A stretch of DNA of 64,000 nt from an uncultured Sutterella sp. GTDB taxonomy: Bacteria > Pseudomonadota > Gammaproteobacteria > Burkholderiales > Burkholderiaceae_F. Within the stretch, counting starts at the first letter, position 1; every line of letters starts with the position of its first letter. This document shows, piece by piece, positions 26,082-34,636 of the stretch. A model generated the notes under the pieces. It saw only the letters and a list, made by a program, of their open reading frames with translations. It did not search any database and was not told the origin of the DNA. The stretch covers positions 54,538 through 118,537 of the forward strand of contig CABQGK010000007.1 of the NCBI GenBank assembly GCA_902463725.1. Direction: 5' to 3'. Position numbers and translations under genes: made by a program.

Positions 26082-27830
26082 ATGTCTCGCCCATTATCCT
26101 ACTTGGCCACACTTCTCTTGTTTTGGCTAGGCACCACTGCTGAAGTTTTGGCGCAGGACGATGCTGCGCCCTCTAGCTTGGCAGAGCCAGGTCAGACACT
26201 CTACGAGCTGTTGCTCGGCAATATTGCCCTGCAAAGCGGCGAGAACCAATTGGCCTACGAGCTTTTAAAAAATGCTGCAGAAAAGCTCCACAACACCAGC
26301 GTGGCTGAGCTGGCGTGGACAGCTGCCGTGAAGACGCGCTCAGATAGGCAAATTGTTGAGGCCTCCAAAATTTGGTCTACCCTTGATCCTAGCGCTCGCG
26401 CCGCAAGCGACTCGCTCCTGACGGACGCGATTGCCCGACAGCAAGGAGCCGAAGTACAGCGTATCCTCGAAGAACGACTTACCCGTCACCCCGATGACGC
26501 GGCTGACTTCATCGCTCAGCTAACACGCGCACTCACAAAAGAGAACTTTAATCTCAATTGGCTAGAAGCCTACTTGGAGCCAATTTGGGATCGCTATGCG
26601 TCATCTGCCACAGTCATTATGGCCAAAGCAATATACAAAAAACGCTTGGGTGAAGATAAAGAGGCTTGCCGCGCAGCCCTCTCCGTACTACCAGGAAACG
26701 GTATTGTTTTCCGTCCGCGCGACGCGCACTGGTTTGCGGAAAACGAGGATTTTGCCACGACCGCCGCAGATATCTGCTGGTCAGTCATGCCAGAGAAAAG
26801 TCAGCGTATCTTGGAAACGGTCATTGTTGCTAACCCCAACTCCACCGTTGCCCGCCTGATGTACGGCAAGATCTTGGTGCGTTTCGGTCATACTGAGCTT
26901 GCACTACAAGAAACGCGAGAAGCGGTACGCTTGGAGCCAGGCAGTCCAACGGTGCTCTATAACGCAGGAGAGCTCGCCATTGAGGCCAAAGATTTCGAGT
27001 TTGCCAAGGAACTCTTTAATCGCTACATAGCCGCAGGACGCATCAAAAATCCGCAACATGAGTGGGCCTCTGACGATGTTTGGCTTGAACTTGCGCTCGT
27101 TTACGACAACCTAAAGGACTACGCCAATGAGGCGCAAACGCTCGCGCGATACACTCCAAAAAACAATGCACCAGATATTCGCATTCGAGAAACCGCAGCT
27201 TGGCTGAAGGCGGGTAAGCCCGACGTGGCCGAGCGCGTCATGCTTGATGCTATCGAACGAGATCCCGTGAATAAGCGTCTCTATTTCAACGCTCGCATTG
27301 AGATCCTTTTAAAAAGCGACCAGGTTGACAAAGCGATCAGAATTCTGCAGGGCATTCTGCGTGAAGATCCACACAATGAGGATATCCTCTATCACCTAGC
27401 ACTCATTTACGAGCAACAAAAGTCGCTCAAGGACTATGAGGCGACGTTACGGCGCATTTTGGAAATTAACCCAGACAATCCTTTCGCCAATAATGGGCTT
27501 GGTTATTATCTAGTGCAACAAGATCGCCAACTACCAGAGGCGCGTCGACTTATCGAGAATGCTTACCGGCAGCGCCCGCTTGACTGGCATGTACTCGACA
27601 GTATGGCTTGGCTTTGCTTTAAAGAGCAACGCTACGATCAAGCTTACTACTTTGCCTTAGCGGCCATGAAAGGTCCCTTCCAGCAAGAGGTGGTCGTGCA
27701 TATGATCGAAATCCTCGCTGCATACGGTCGACGCGCTGAGGCACAGGCCGTCTATAACGAGCTCGTACGCCGTCAACCTGATGACGCCACCATCAAAGAA
27801 ATGGGTAAACGCCTCCAACTGAGGGAGTAA
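26082..27830 (+). CDS. Exported tetratricopeptide repeat protein
   Basis: A 582-residue protein with an N-terminal signal sequence (LATLLLFWLGTTAEVLAQ) and TPR repeats through most of its length, clearest at about residues 255-310 (ARLMYGKILVRFGHTELALQ) and 400-540 (EDPHNEDILYHLALIYEQQ, then INPDNPFANNGLGYYL). No catalytic motif is visible. Homologues precede lolB-ispE throughout Burkholderiales, with no proven function; an envelope assembly scaffold is plausible. I use the ATG at 26082 rather than the TTG at 26070. The stop is one base before the lolB start, so the two are coupled. Confidence 0.88.
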   Translation: MSRPLSYLATLLLFWLGTTAEVLAQDDAAPSSLAEPGQTLYELLLGNIALQSGENQLAYELLKNAAEKLHNTSVAELAWTAAVKTRSDRQIVEASKIWSTLDPSARAASDSLLTDAIARQQGAEVQRILEERLTRHPDDAADFIAQLTRALTKENFNLNWLEAYLEPIWDRYASSATVIMAKAIYKKRLGEDKEACRAALSVLPGNGIVFRPRDAHWFAENEDFATTAADICWSVMPEKSQRILETVIVANPNSTVARLMYGKILVRFGHTELALQETREAVRLEPGSPTVLYNAGELAIEAKDFEFAKELFNRYIAAGRIKNPQHEWASDDVWLELALVYDNLKDYANEAQTLARYTPKNNAPDIRIRETAAWLKAGKPDVAERVMLDAIERDPVNKRLYFNARIEILLKSDQVDKAIRILQGILREDPHNEDILYHLALIYEQQKSLKDYEATLRRILEINPDNPFANNGLGYYLVQQDRQLPEARRLIENAYRQRPLDWHVLDSMAWLCFKEQRYDQAYYFALAAMKGPFQQEVVVHMIEILAAYGRRAEAQAVYNELVRRQPDDATIKEMGKRLQLRE

Positions 27831-27831
27831 T

Positions 27832-28335
27832 ATGCAACGCCTGAGCCGTCTCGCGCTAGCACTTAGTGCGCTCGCTACACTCACCCTACTGAGCGCCTGT
27901 GTCAGCCTCACAACGCCTGACTATCGGAACACTGGCCGCTTTTCTGTGACCTATCAGGACGGCGACGGTACACATACCACCACAGGGCGTTACCTCTACG
28001 AAGAGCACGCCACGCATAAGCAGCTTGACTTGCTCACCCCTCTCAATGGCATTCTTGCCCGTATCGAGCTCGACCCACGTCAGGCATGCCTGACGCGCTC
28101 TAGTGGCGAAAGCCTCTGTCGAGCCTCAAGCGAAGCGCTCCTCAATGAGATGCTCGGCTTTGCTATCCCAGTCGAAGCGCTTGGTGAGCTACTGCGTTTG
28201 GGAACAATGCCCGCTAACGTGTCCGCATGGCAAGCCCGCGTGCGAACAAAGCACCCCGATGGGCGCATCAAACTCATTACCATCACGCCGCTGGTGCCCA
28301 ACAACGTCTCCACGCTTTCAATCGTCGCCGACTAA
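27832..28335 (+). CDS. lolB: Outer-membrane lipoprotein insertion protein LolB
   Basis: Receives lipoproteins from LolA and inserts them in the outer membrane. The 167-residue precursor has a lipoprotein signal with lipobox LLSAC (Cys near residue 23) and a LolB beta-barrel-like domain (NTGRFSVTYQDGDG, TGRYLYEE, LLTPLNGILARIELD). Conservation is low, but size, lipobox and position before ispE fit. The ispE start follows after 3 bases. Confidence 0.9.
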   Translation: MQRLSRLALALSALATLTLLSACVSLTTPDYRNTGRFSVTYQDGDGTHTTTGRYLYEEHATHKQLDLLTPLNGILARIELDPRQACLTRSSGESLCRASSEALLNEMLGFAIPVEALGELLRLGTMPANVSAWQARVRTKHPDGRIKLITITPLVPNNVSTLSIVAD

Positions 28336-28338
28336 ACC

Positions 28339-29247
28339 ATGCCCAGCAACCTTATACAAGTCACGGATAGTGCCCTACTGGGTCTGCCTGCGCCAGCAAA
28401 ACTGAACTTATTTCTGCACGTCATCGGGCGACGCGCCGACGGTAAACACCTGCTTGAATCAGTCTTTGTTCTTATTGACCGAGCTGATACGCTTAACCTC
28501 GAACTGCTCGCTGACGGTCGCATTGAAAGAACGGGCGACATTGTGGGCGCCCCCGAAGCAGATCTCTGTGTACGAGCGGCTCAGCTTCTGAAGACTCGTT
28601 TCCGTGTGCCAGTAGGAGTTCACATCAACCTCCAAAAGAGTATCCCCTCTGGCGCCGGCATGGGCGGCGGCAGTTCAGATGCAGCAACCACGCTCATGGG
28701 ACTGAATCGGCTCTGGAAACTTGGACTTAACCGACACACACTCATTGAACTTGGCCTAGAACTTGGTGCAGACGTACCCTTTTTCATCGGTGGGAAAAAC
28801 GCCTTTGTCGAAGGCATCGGCGAAATCCTTTCCCCAGTAGAAATACCACCAAGTAAATTTCTCGTGCTTTGGCCGGGAAAGAGCGTTTCAACAGGCAAAA
28901 TTTTTTCATCGCCTGCCTTGACAAGAGATACTGAATCCAGCAAAATACTGAGCTTCCAAGCGGCAGCGAAACAAAACTGGCCAACGCTGTATGGTCACAA
29001 CGACTTACAGCCGGTTGCTGTTGCACTGGAACCCGAGATTGCGACTGCGCTCGATTGGGTTCGTCCCTATGCTGAGCCTCGCATGACTGGATCAGGCAGT
29101 GCCGTATTCGGTATCCTTCCGTCCGCGGGAAAAAACTGGTCAGAAACAGTTTTTCGCAGGCTGCCGCCCCAGTGGATTGGGTTTATTGCTGAGTCCTTGT
29201 CGGAGCATCCTCTGGCGCAATGGCTCGATGATAAAAAGTACGGATAG
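28339..29247 (+). CDS. ispE: 4-diphosphocytidyl-2-C-methyl-D-erythritol kinase
   Basis: Phosphorylates CDP-methylerythritol in the non-mevalonate isoprenoid pathway. The 302-residue GHMP kinase has LPAPAKLNLFLHVIGRRADG near the start, the ATP loop PSGAGMGGGSSDAATTL, and the C-terminal MTGSGSAVFG. The last two bases of its stop codon TAG are the first two bases of the downstream tRNA-Gln gene, so mRNA and tRNA must be cut apart from one transcript or be made separately. Confidence 0.96.
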   Translation: MPSNLIQVTDSALLGLPAPAKLNLFLHVIGRRADGKHLLESVFVLIDRADTLNLELLADGRIERTGDIVGAPEADLCVRAAQLLKTRFRVPVGVHINLQKSIPSGAGMGGGSSDAATTLMGLNRLWKLGLNRHTLIELGLELGADVPFFIGGKNAFVEGIGEILSPVEIPPSKFLVLWPGKSVSTGKIFSSPALTRDTESSKILSFQAAAKQNWPTLYGHNDLQPVAVALEPEIATALDWVRPYAEPRMTGSGSAVFGILPSAGKNWSETVFRRLPPQWIGFIAESLSEHPLAQWLDDKKYG

Positions 29248-29323
29248 GGGTATCGCCAAGCTGGCCCAAGGCATCGGATTTTGATTCCGACATTCGAAGG
29301 TTCGAATCCTTCTACCCCTGCCA
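29246..29323 (+). tRNA. tRNA-Gln (anticodon TTG)
   Basis: A full cloverleaf: acceptor AGGGGTA with TACCCCT, D arm GCC/GGC with a long loop, anticodon stem TCGGA/TCCGA around loop TTTTGAT with anticodon TTG at 29281-29283, and T arm GAAGG/CCTTC with TTCGAAT. The discriminator is G and CCA is encoded (29321-29323). It overlaps the ispE stop codon by two bases. Confidence 0.97.
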
Positions 29324-29336
29324 AAAACATTGAATG

Positions 29337-29372
29337 GAGGATGGTGTTTCTGACCTTCCTCTTTTTCTTTTT
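29337..29372 (+). terminator. Intrinsic terminator after tRNA-Gln
   Basis: GAGGATGG pairs with CCTTCCTC (one T-T mismatch, 9-base loop), followed by TTTTTCTTTTT. It lies 14 bases after the tRNA CCA and separates it from prs. Confidence 0.75.
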
Positions 29373-29455
29373 ATGCGTTGCGGCCGACCAAAAAGCCGTA
29401 CGTTATTTATCTGTCAACCCGGACGCCTAGCGCCCCAACAAATAGAGCTTTAATC

Positions 29456-30415
29456 ATGGATCCCATGGTGCCAGAAAGTATGATGGTCTTTTCGGGCAAC
29501 GCCAACCCCGCGCTTGCTCAGGCTGTCACAAAATACCTCAATATTCCCCTCGGTTCTGCGACGGTTAACCGTTTCAGTGATGGCGAAGTTATGGTTCAGC
29601 TGTTGGACAATGTCCGTGGCAAGGACGTCTTCATCCTCCAGCCTACCTGCGCACCGACCAACGACAATCTGATGGAACTGATGCTGATGGCAGACGCGCT
29701 CAAGCGTGCTTCTGCGCGCCGCATCACTGCCGCGATTCCTTACTTCGGCTATGCTCGTCAAGATCGTCGTCCTCGCTCTACGCGTGTTGCCATTTCCGCC
29801 AAGGTGGTAGCTAACATGTTGCAATCTGTCGGCGTGGATCATATCCTCACAATGGATTTGCACGCTGACCAGATTCAGGGCTTCTTTGATATTCCGGTTG
29901 ACAACATCTTCGCGACGCCGATTCTGCTCAATGATCTCGTGGAACGCCATTACGACAATCTAATGGTTGTATCTCCCGACGTCGGCGGCGTGGTGCGTGC
30001 TCGTGCCATGGCTAAGGCCCTTGAGGTTGATCTGGCCATCATCGACAAGCGCCGTCCTCGCGCTAACGTTGCCGAAATCATGAACATCATTGGCGAGGTC
30101 AAGGATCGCACCTGTGTGATCACTGACGACATCGTCGATACGGCAGGTACGCTCTGCAATGCGGCTGGTGCGCTCAAAGAGCGCGGAGCCACGCGAGTCG
30201 TTGCCTACATCACGCACCCTGTGCTCTCGGGTGCCGCCGTTGAACGTATCAATAATTCTGCGCTCGACGAACTCGTGGTTACCGACACGATTCCTCTGCG
30301 CGAAGCCGCTGCAGCGAGTCCGAAGATTCGCCAAGTGACCACGGCTGCCATCATCGGCGAAACGCTGTCGCGCATCGCCCGTGAGGCGTCGGTCAGCAGC
30401 CTCTTTGCTGTTTAA
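29456..30415 (+). CDS. prs: Ribose-phosphate pyrophosphokinase (PRPP synthetase)
   Basis: Makes PRPP from ribose 5-phosphate and ATP for nucleotide, His, Trp and NAD synthesis. The 319-residue class I enzyme shows FSDGEVMVQL, the ATP-binding YFGYARQDRR, the catalytic DLHADQIQGFFDIPVDN, and the PRPP loop VITDDIVDTAGT. The ATG at 29456 is chosen; MVPESMMVF at 29465 is a possible alternative because the ribosome site is weak. It follows the tRNA-Gln terminator and precedes rplY. Confidence 0.96.
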   Translation: MDPMVPESMMVFSGNANPALAQAVTKYLNIPLGSATVNRFSDGEVMVQLLDNVRGKDVFILQPTCAPTNDNLMELMLMADALKRASARRITAAIPYFGYARQDRRPRSTRVAISAKVVANMLQSVGVDHILTMDLHADQIQGFFDIPVDNIFATPILLNDLVERHYDNLMVVSPDVGGVVRARAMAKALEVDLAIIDKRRPRANVAEIMNIIGEVKDRTCVITDDIVDTAGTLCNAAGALKERGATRVVAYITHPVLSGAAVERINNSALDELVVTDTIPLREAAAASPKIRQVTTAAIIGETLSRIAREASVSSLFAV

Positions 30416-30427
30416 TTTTTTCACGCT

Positions 30428-30462
30428 CCCCGCAGTTGGTCGCGATTGCGGGGGTCTTTTAT
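30428..30462 (+). terminator. Terminator between prs and rplY
   Basis: CCCCGCA pairs with TGCGGGG (12-base loop), followed by GTCTTTTAT. The rplY ribosome site starts about 10 bases later, so rplY depends on read-through or on a promoter upstream of the hairpin. Confidence 0.7.
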
Positions 30463-30484
30463 CTTACGATTAGGAGTTACTCCA

Positions 30485-31120
30485 ATGAAAGTCATCGCCA
30501 CCACGCGTAATACGCAAGGTACGGGTGCGAGCCGCCGCCTTCGTCGTGCTGACAAGCTGCCCGGTATCGTTTACGGCGGCAAGGAAGCCGCTACGCCCAT
30601 CGAGCTCGAACACAACCCCATCTTCTACGCACTGAAGAAGGAAAAGTTCCATGCCTCGATTCTGACGATGGAACTTGACGGCAAAGAAGAACTCGTTGTT
30701 CTTCGCGCCTTCCAGATGCATCCGTACAAGCAGCAGGTCATGCACATTGACTTCCAGCGTATTGCTGCTAATGAACCCGTCACGATGCGTGTGCCCCTGC
30801 ACTTCCACGGTGAAGAAGAAAGCCCGGCTGTCAAGGTTGACAAGAACCTCGTTTCTCACACGGCTTCCTTCGTTGAAGTTACCTGCTTGCCGCGTCTGCT
30901 TCCGGAATTTGTCTCTGTGGACCTCTCTGGCATGACCACGGGCACGACTTTCCACGCTTCCATGCTCCAGTTGCCTGAAGGCGTTGAAGTCTCCACGAAG
31001 TTCGGTCTTGACACGGTGATCGCCTCTGTGGTGACCGTTGCTGAAGAAACCGTCGTTGAGGCAGCTCCGGCTGAAGGCGAAGCTGCACCGGCTGCCGCTG
31101 AAGCTACTCCTGCTGCCTAA
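30485..31120 (+). CDS. rplY: 50S ribosomal protein L25 (general stress protein Ctc type)
   Basis: Binds 5S rRNA. At 211 residues it is the long, two-domain form (L25 plus the TL5/Ctc C-terminal beta domain), starting MKVIATTRNTQGTGASRRLR and ending in an alanine/glutamate-rich tail (VEAAPAEGEAAPAAAEATPAA, split by prolines). The start follows TTAGGAG. Codon use is highly biased, as for other ribosomal genes. It is followed by a strong terminator. Confidence 0.97.
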   Translation: MKVIATTRNTQGTGASRRLRRADKLPGIVYGGKEAATPIELEHNPIFYALKKEKFHASILTMELDGKEELVVLRAFQMHPYKQQVMHIDFQRIAANEPVTMRVPLHFHGEEESPAVKVDKNLVSHTASFVEVTCLPRLLPEFVSVDLSGMTTGTTFHASMLQLPEGVEVSTKFGLDTVIASVVTVAEETVVEAAPAEGEAAPAAAEATPAA

Positions 31121-31161
31121 CTGGCACAACACGGTCAGTAGCACTGACTCATGCGTCAGGG

Positions 31162-31194
31162 CCCGTTGGGAGTCCTCTCCCAGCGGGTCTTTTT
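31162..31194 (+). terminator. Intrinsic terminator after rplY
   Basis: CCCGTTGGGAG pairs with CTCCCAGCGGG (11 bp with one G-T pair, 4-base loop), followed by TCTTTTT. Confidence 0.9.
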
Positions 31195-31386
31195 ACACGC
31201 TCTAGTACGTAGAGCAGAGGTTCGTGGGCGTAATGTGAAGCCCACTCCCAAGCCTCCACCTGTTTTCTTTTCACTGTGTTAGCCTCTAACGCTAGCATCA
31301 GTGCCACATACAATTTGCCGTTTGCCCCTTTGCTTTCTGGTTATTCGGTGTGTCGGGGTAAGTGGCGTCTTTTCTGATTGATATTC

Positions 31387-33207
31387 ATGACGACATTTGC
31401 TGATCTGGGGCTTTCTCCCGACATTATTTCCTCTTTGAGCGATTTGGGTTTTGAGGAGCCTACCCCCATTCAAACCGAAGCCATTCCCGCCATCTTGGCT
31501 GGACATGACGTACTCGGACGCGCAGCCACTGGCACAGGGAAGACTGCAGCCTTCGCACTCCCACTCATCGAACGCTACACACTCAACACAGAAGCAGACC
31601 TACCTCTCATTTTGGTGCTCACCCCAACGCGTGAACTGTGTCTGCAGGTGAGCGAGGCATTTCACAATTACGGTCGTAACGGCCACCTCTTAGTCACCCC
31701 GATCTATGGCGGACAAGACTACAGCCGCCAAATCCGCGCACTCAAGCGTGGCACACATGTTGTGGTCGCCACCCCGGGGCGAGCGCTTGACCATATCGGC
31801 CGTGGCACGCTTGATCTCTCGAACATCCAAGCAATTGTGCTCGACGAAGCCGATGAAATGCTCGACTTGGGCTTTGCCGACGAGTTGGATGCAATTTTCG
31901 ATGCCCTTCCCGCCAAGGTTCAGACTGCGCTCTTTTCCGCCACGCTTCCTCCCAGAATTGCACGTATTGCGGAAACGCACCTCTGCGAGCCCGTACGAAT
32001 TTCGATTGCGCGCGAAAGCACTCCTGAAGGGGAAACTCCGCGAGTGCCGCAAATTGCTTACATCGTGGGGCACAACTACCGCACTGCTGCTCTTGGCCGT
32101 ATTCTCGACATTGAAGCGCCGGAGCTTGCCATCATCTTTACGCGCACCCGTATGGAAGTCGATGAACTCACCGAGTCCCTACGCGCACGCGGCTACAGCG
32201 TCGAAGCGCTACACGGAGGGCTGGATCAACCCACGCGCGATCGCGTAATGAAGCGTGCCCGCGCAGGACAAGTCGAGGCGATTGTTGCCACAGACGTAGC
32301 TGCGCGAGGCATCGACTTAGAGAACCTCACACATGTCATCAATTTCGGCATCCCTGCCTCCTACGAGACGTATGTGCACCGTATTGGGCGCACGGGGCGT
32401 GCAGGGCGCACGGGAACGGCCATCAGCATCCTCGAGCCACGTGAGCACCGCCATCTTCGTGCCATCGAGGGCATTACAAAGACAAGAATTGAAATTCGCT
32501 CGGTCCCAAGCGTCACCGACGTGCAAGCTAAGCGCCTCGAAGCGCTTCGAGATTCGCTCACAGAAATCCTTACGAACGATGACAACCTCGACCGATTTAA
32601 GGTGATTTTGGAAGAGCTCTGTGAAGACAACGATCCCTTTGACGTGGCCGCTGCCGCTATCGCGCTCACCCAACAGCTGCAAGGCAATGGTGATGACGAC
32701 ACCGACATCCCAGCGTATTCGCCCTTTGAGCGTCCGCGCCGTGAACAAAGCGCCCGAGCTGAAAAACGTAGCCGTCCACGTTTTGCCGAGCAGCCCGAAC
32801 CAGGTATGTCTCGACTCTTCATTGGCGTCGGACGCGAATTAAACATCCGTCCTGGCGACATTGTGGGCGCCATCGCTAACGAGGCCAATATTCCTGCGAA
32901 GTTCATCGGAGCCATCGATATCTCCGATCGCTACAGTCTGGTCGAAGTCGCAAGCGAGCAGGCCGATACCATCATTGCCGCGCTACAGGGCGTTCGATTC
33001 AAGGGGCGTAGCGCAACCGTGCGCTATGATCGTCCGCAACCCGAGGAAGGAAGCGGCGAGCGCTTTTCTCGAGCAGAGCACGCAGCCCGTCACGACCGAA
33101 AAGACTCGCGTCGCACACCCCGTAGCGATCGCCAATACCGTGGTGCCCGCACAGAACGTGACTTCTACCGTGAACCACGCCCCGAGCACCGTCGCCCCCG
33201 CCGCTAA
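31387..33207 (+). CDS. DEAD-box RNA helicase, DeaD/CsdA-like
   Basis: A 606-residue ATP-dependent RNA helicase. Motifs in order: Q motif (FEEPTPIQTEAIP), I (ATGTGKTAAF), Ia (PTREL), II (VLDEADEML), III (SAT), V and VI (HRIGRTGRAGRTG). After the core comes a DbpA-type RNA-binding domain (MSRLFIGVGRELNIRPGDIVGAI, about residues 480-550) and an Arg-rich, RGG-like tail. This layout matches DeaD (CsdA), involved in ribosome assembly and cold adaptation. The ATG at 31387 is used; the frame opens at a TTG at 31378. Its leader (31195-31386) has short inverted repeats (GTGGGC/GCCCAC near 31230) but no firm promoter. Confidence 0.93.
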   Translation: MTTFADLGLSPDIISSLSDLGFEEPTPIQTEAIPAILAGHDVLGRAATGTGKTAAFALPLIERYTLNTEADLPLILVLTPTRELCLQVSEAFHNYGRNGHLLVTPIYGGQDYSRQIRALKRGTHVVVATPGRALDHIGRGTLDLSNIQAIVLDEADEMLDLGFADELDAIFDALPAKVQTALFSATLPPRIARIAETHLCEPVRISIARESTPEGETPRVPQIAYIVGHNYRTAALGRILDIEAPELAIIFTRTRMEVDELTESLRARGYSVEALHGGLDQPTRDRVMKRARAGQVEAIVATDVAARGIDLENLTHVINFGIPASYETYVHRIGRTGRAGRTGTAISILEPREHRHLRAIEGITKTRIEIRSVPSVTDVQAKRLEALRDSLTEILTNDDNLDRFKVILEELCEDNDPFDVAAAAIALTQQLQGNGDDDTDIPAYSPFERPRREQSARAEKRSRPRFAEQPEPGMSRLFIGVGRELNIRPGDIVGAIANEANIPAKFIGAIDISDRYSLVEVASEQADTIIAALQGVRFKGRSATVRYDRPQPEEGSGERFSRAEHAARHDRKDSRRTPRSDRQYRGARTERDFYREPRPEHRRPRR

Positions 33208-33286
33208 CCGCTGTGCTAACAACTTTCCCAGACCGTGAGGTACTCCGAATCGAGTACCCATGGCCTCAATAATGGATGAATCTCTT

Positions 33287-33919
33287 ATGTCTGGCATTCA
33301 ACTGATTGTAGGTTTGGGCAACATCGGCGCTGAATACGCCAACACCCGGCATAACGCAGGCTTTTGGTTTGTTGATGCGCTTGCGCAAAATGCTGGTGCG
33401 TTCTTTCACGAAGAAGCTAAATTCAAGGGTAGCGTTGCCCGCGCTCGCTTGGCTGGCAACGACGTCTGGCTTCTGAAACCCAGTACCTATATGAACCGCT
33501 CGGGGGATGCGGTCGTAGCGCTTGCACTCTACTACAAGATTCTCCCCGAGAACATCTTGGTGGTGCACGATGACCTCGATCTGCTGCCTGGGTGCATGAA
33601 GTTCAAAAAAGGAGGAGGAAACGCTGGGCACAACGGCCTAAAAGACATCAGTGCCAAGCTCTCAACCCCTGATTTCTGGCGTTTACGCTTTGGCATTGGC
33701 CACCCGCGTACGCTCGGCATGGCTCAGCAGGTCGCAGACTTTGTCTTATCTGCCCCCTCAAAAGAGCACATGACGCAAATTAACGACTGCTTAACTGCCG
33801 CTCTCAAAGGCGTCTCACTGCTTGCTGAGGGAGAACTTGAGCGCTTCAACCGAGGCATCTCCAAATTTGCGCACCCCCCAAAAAACGTGAGCGAGTTTGC
33901 TGACAAGAGTGCATCATGA
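33287..33919 (+). CDS. pth: Peptidyl-tRNA hydrolase
   Basis: Recycles peptidyl-tRNAs released from ribosomes. The 210-residue protein has LIVGLGNIGAEYANTRHNAG with the catalytic His, KPSTYMNRSG, and the VVHDDLDLLPG motif with the catalytic Asp. GLGN is followed by Ile-Gly instead of the usual Pro-Gly. I use the ATG at 33287, giving the standard N terminus; ATGs at 33260 and 33272 are in frame and the ribosome site is weak for all. A 7-bp inverted repeat GGTACTC/GAGTACC (33239-33258) lies just upstream. The stop overlaps the next start (ATGA). Confidence 0.95.
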   Translation: MSGIQLIVGLGNIGAEYANTRHNAGFWFVDALAQNAGAFFHEEAKFKGSVARARLAGNDVWLLKPSTYMNRSGDAVVALALYYKILPENILVVHDDLDLLPGCMKFKKGGGNAGHNGLKDISAKLSTPDFWRLRFGIGHPRTLGMAQQVADFVLSAPSKEHMTQINDCLTAALKGVSLLAEGELERFNRGISKFAHPPKNVSEFADKSAS

Positions 33920-34419
33920 AGATTCTGGTGAGCCATTGCCTGCTTGGGCAAGCTTGTCGCTACGATGGAAAGAGTTCGGGAGATCTAGAACAGACCTTAC
34001 GAAAGCTTGGCTTTGCGAGCACAGATATCTTTGCGCTCTGTCCTGAGCAAGCAGGCGGCCTTCCTACGCCAAGAGTTCCCTGTGAACGTGCCATCACCCC
34101 CGTCGTTATTCGCCACGGAACCGCCAAAGTCCTCAATCGTGCGGGTGAAGACATGACAAAATACTTTTTGCTCGGTGCAGAAATGGCTCTAGCGCTAGTC
34201 AAGCGCGAGCAGATTACTGTTGCACTTTTGAAAAGCAAAAGTCCCTCTTGCGGTGTTCACTCCATTTACGACGGTACTTTTCAAGGGCGGTTGAGACTCG
34301 GCATGGGACTAACCGCAGAACTCCTTGATGAGCACGGCGTGAAACTTTTCGACGAAACCGAATTACCAGCGCTGGCTGCGTGGTTAGAGAGCACGCCGCA
34401 CGATGTCCCTCTAGGCTAG
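33916..34419 (+). CDS. DUF523/TudS-family iron-sulfur protein (thiouracil desulfurase-like)
   Basis: A 167-residue protein of the DUF523 family. It starts with LVSHCLLGQACRYDG and contains LCPEQAGGLPTPRVPCE and KSPSCGV, holding the cysteines that in TudS bind a [4Fe-4S] cluster. TudS proteins remove sulfur from thiouracil, and long relatives are implicated in tRNA thiolation changes, so a desulfidase role on free thiouracil or tRNA bases is the best guess. It overlaps pth by 4 bases, so the two are translated together, linking it to tRNA turnover. The exact substrate is not known. Confidence 0.85.
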   Translation: MKILVSHCLLGQACRYDGKSSGDLEQTLRKLGFASTDIFALCPEQAGGLPTPRVPCERAITPVVIRHGTAKVLNRAGEDMTKYFLLGAEMALALVKREQITVALLKSKSPSCGVHSIYDGTFQGRLRLGMGLTAELLDEHGVKLFDETELPALAAWLESTPHDVPLG

Positions 34420-34636
34420 GAGAATGCGTTCACAAAAGCTTGCCCTCACCAAGACAGAGCTGGGGGCGCTTCCTTAAAATATGCGCCTCTCAGCGCAGAG
34501 TGCACTCTCTAGCTATCAGGCCAAGCACTCGGCGCTTTCGCGCAACGCCGCCTCGATTTTGGGAATCCACTACAATGAGAACACCCCAGCATGGTGGCTA
34601 AATCACGAATTTCTTTAACTGCAGAGAAACAAAACT

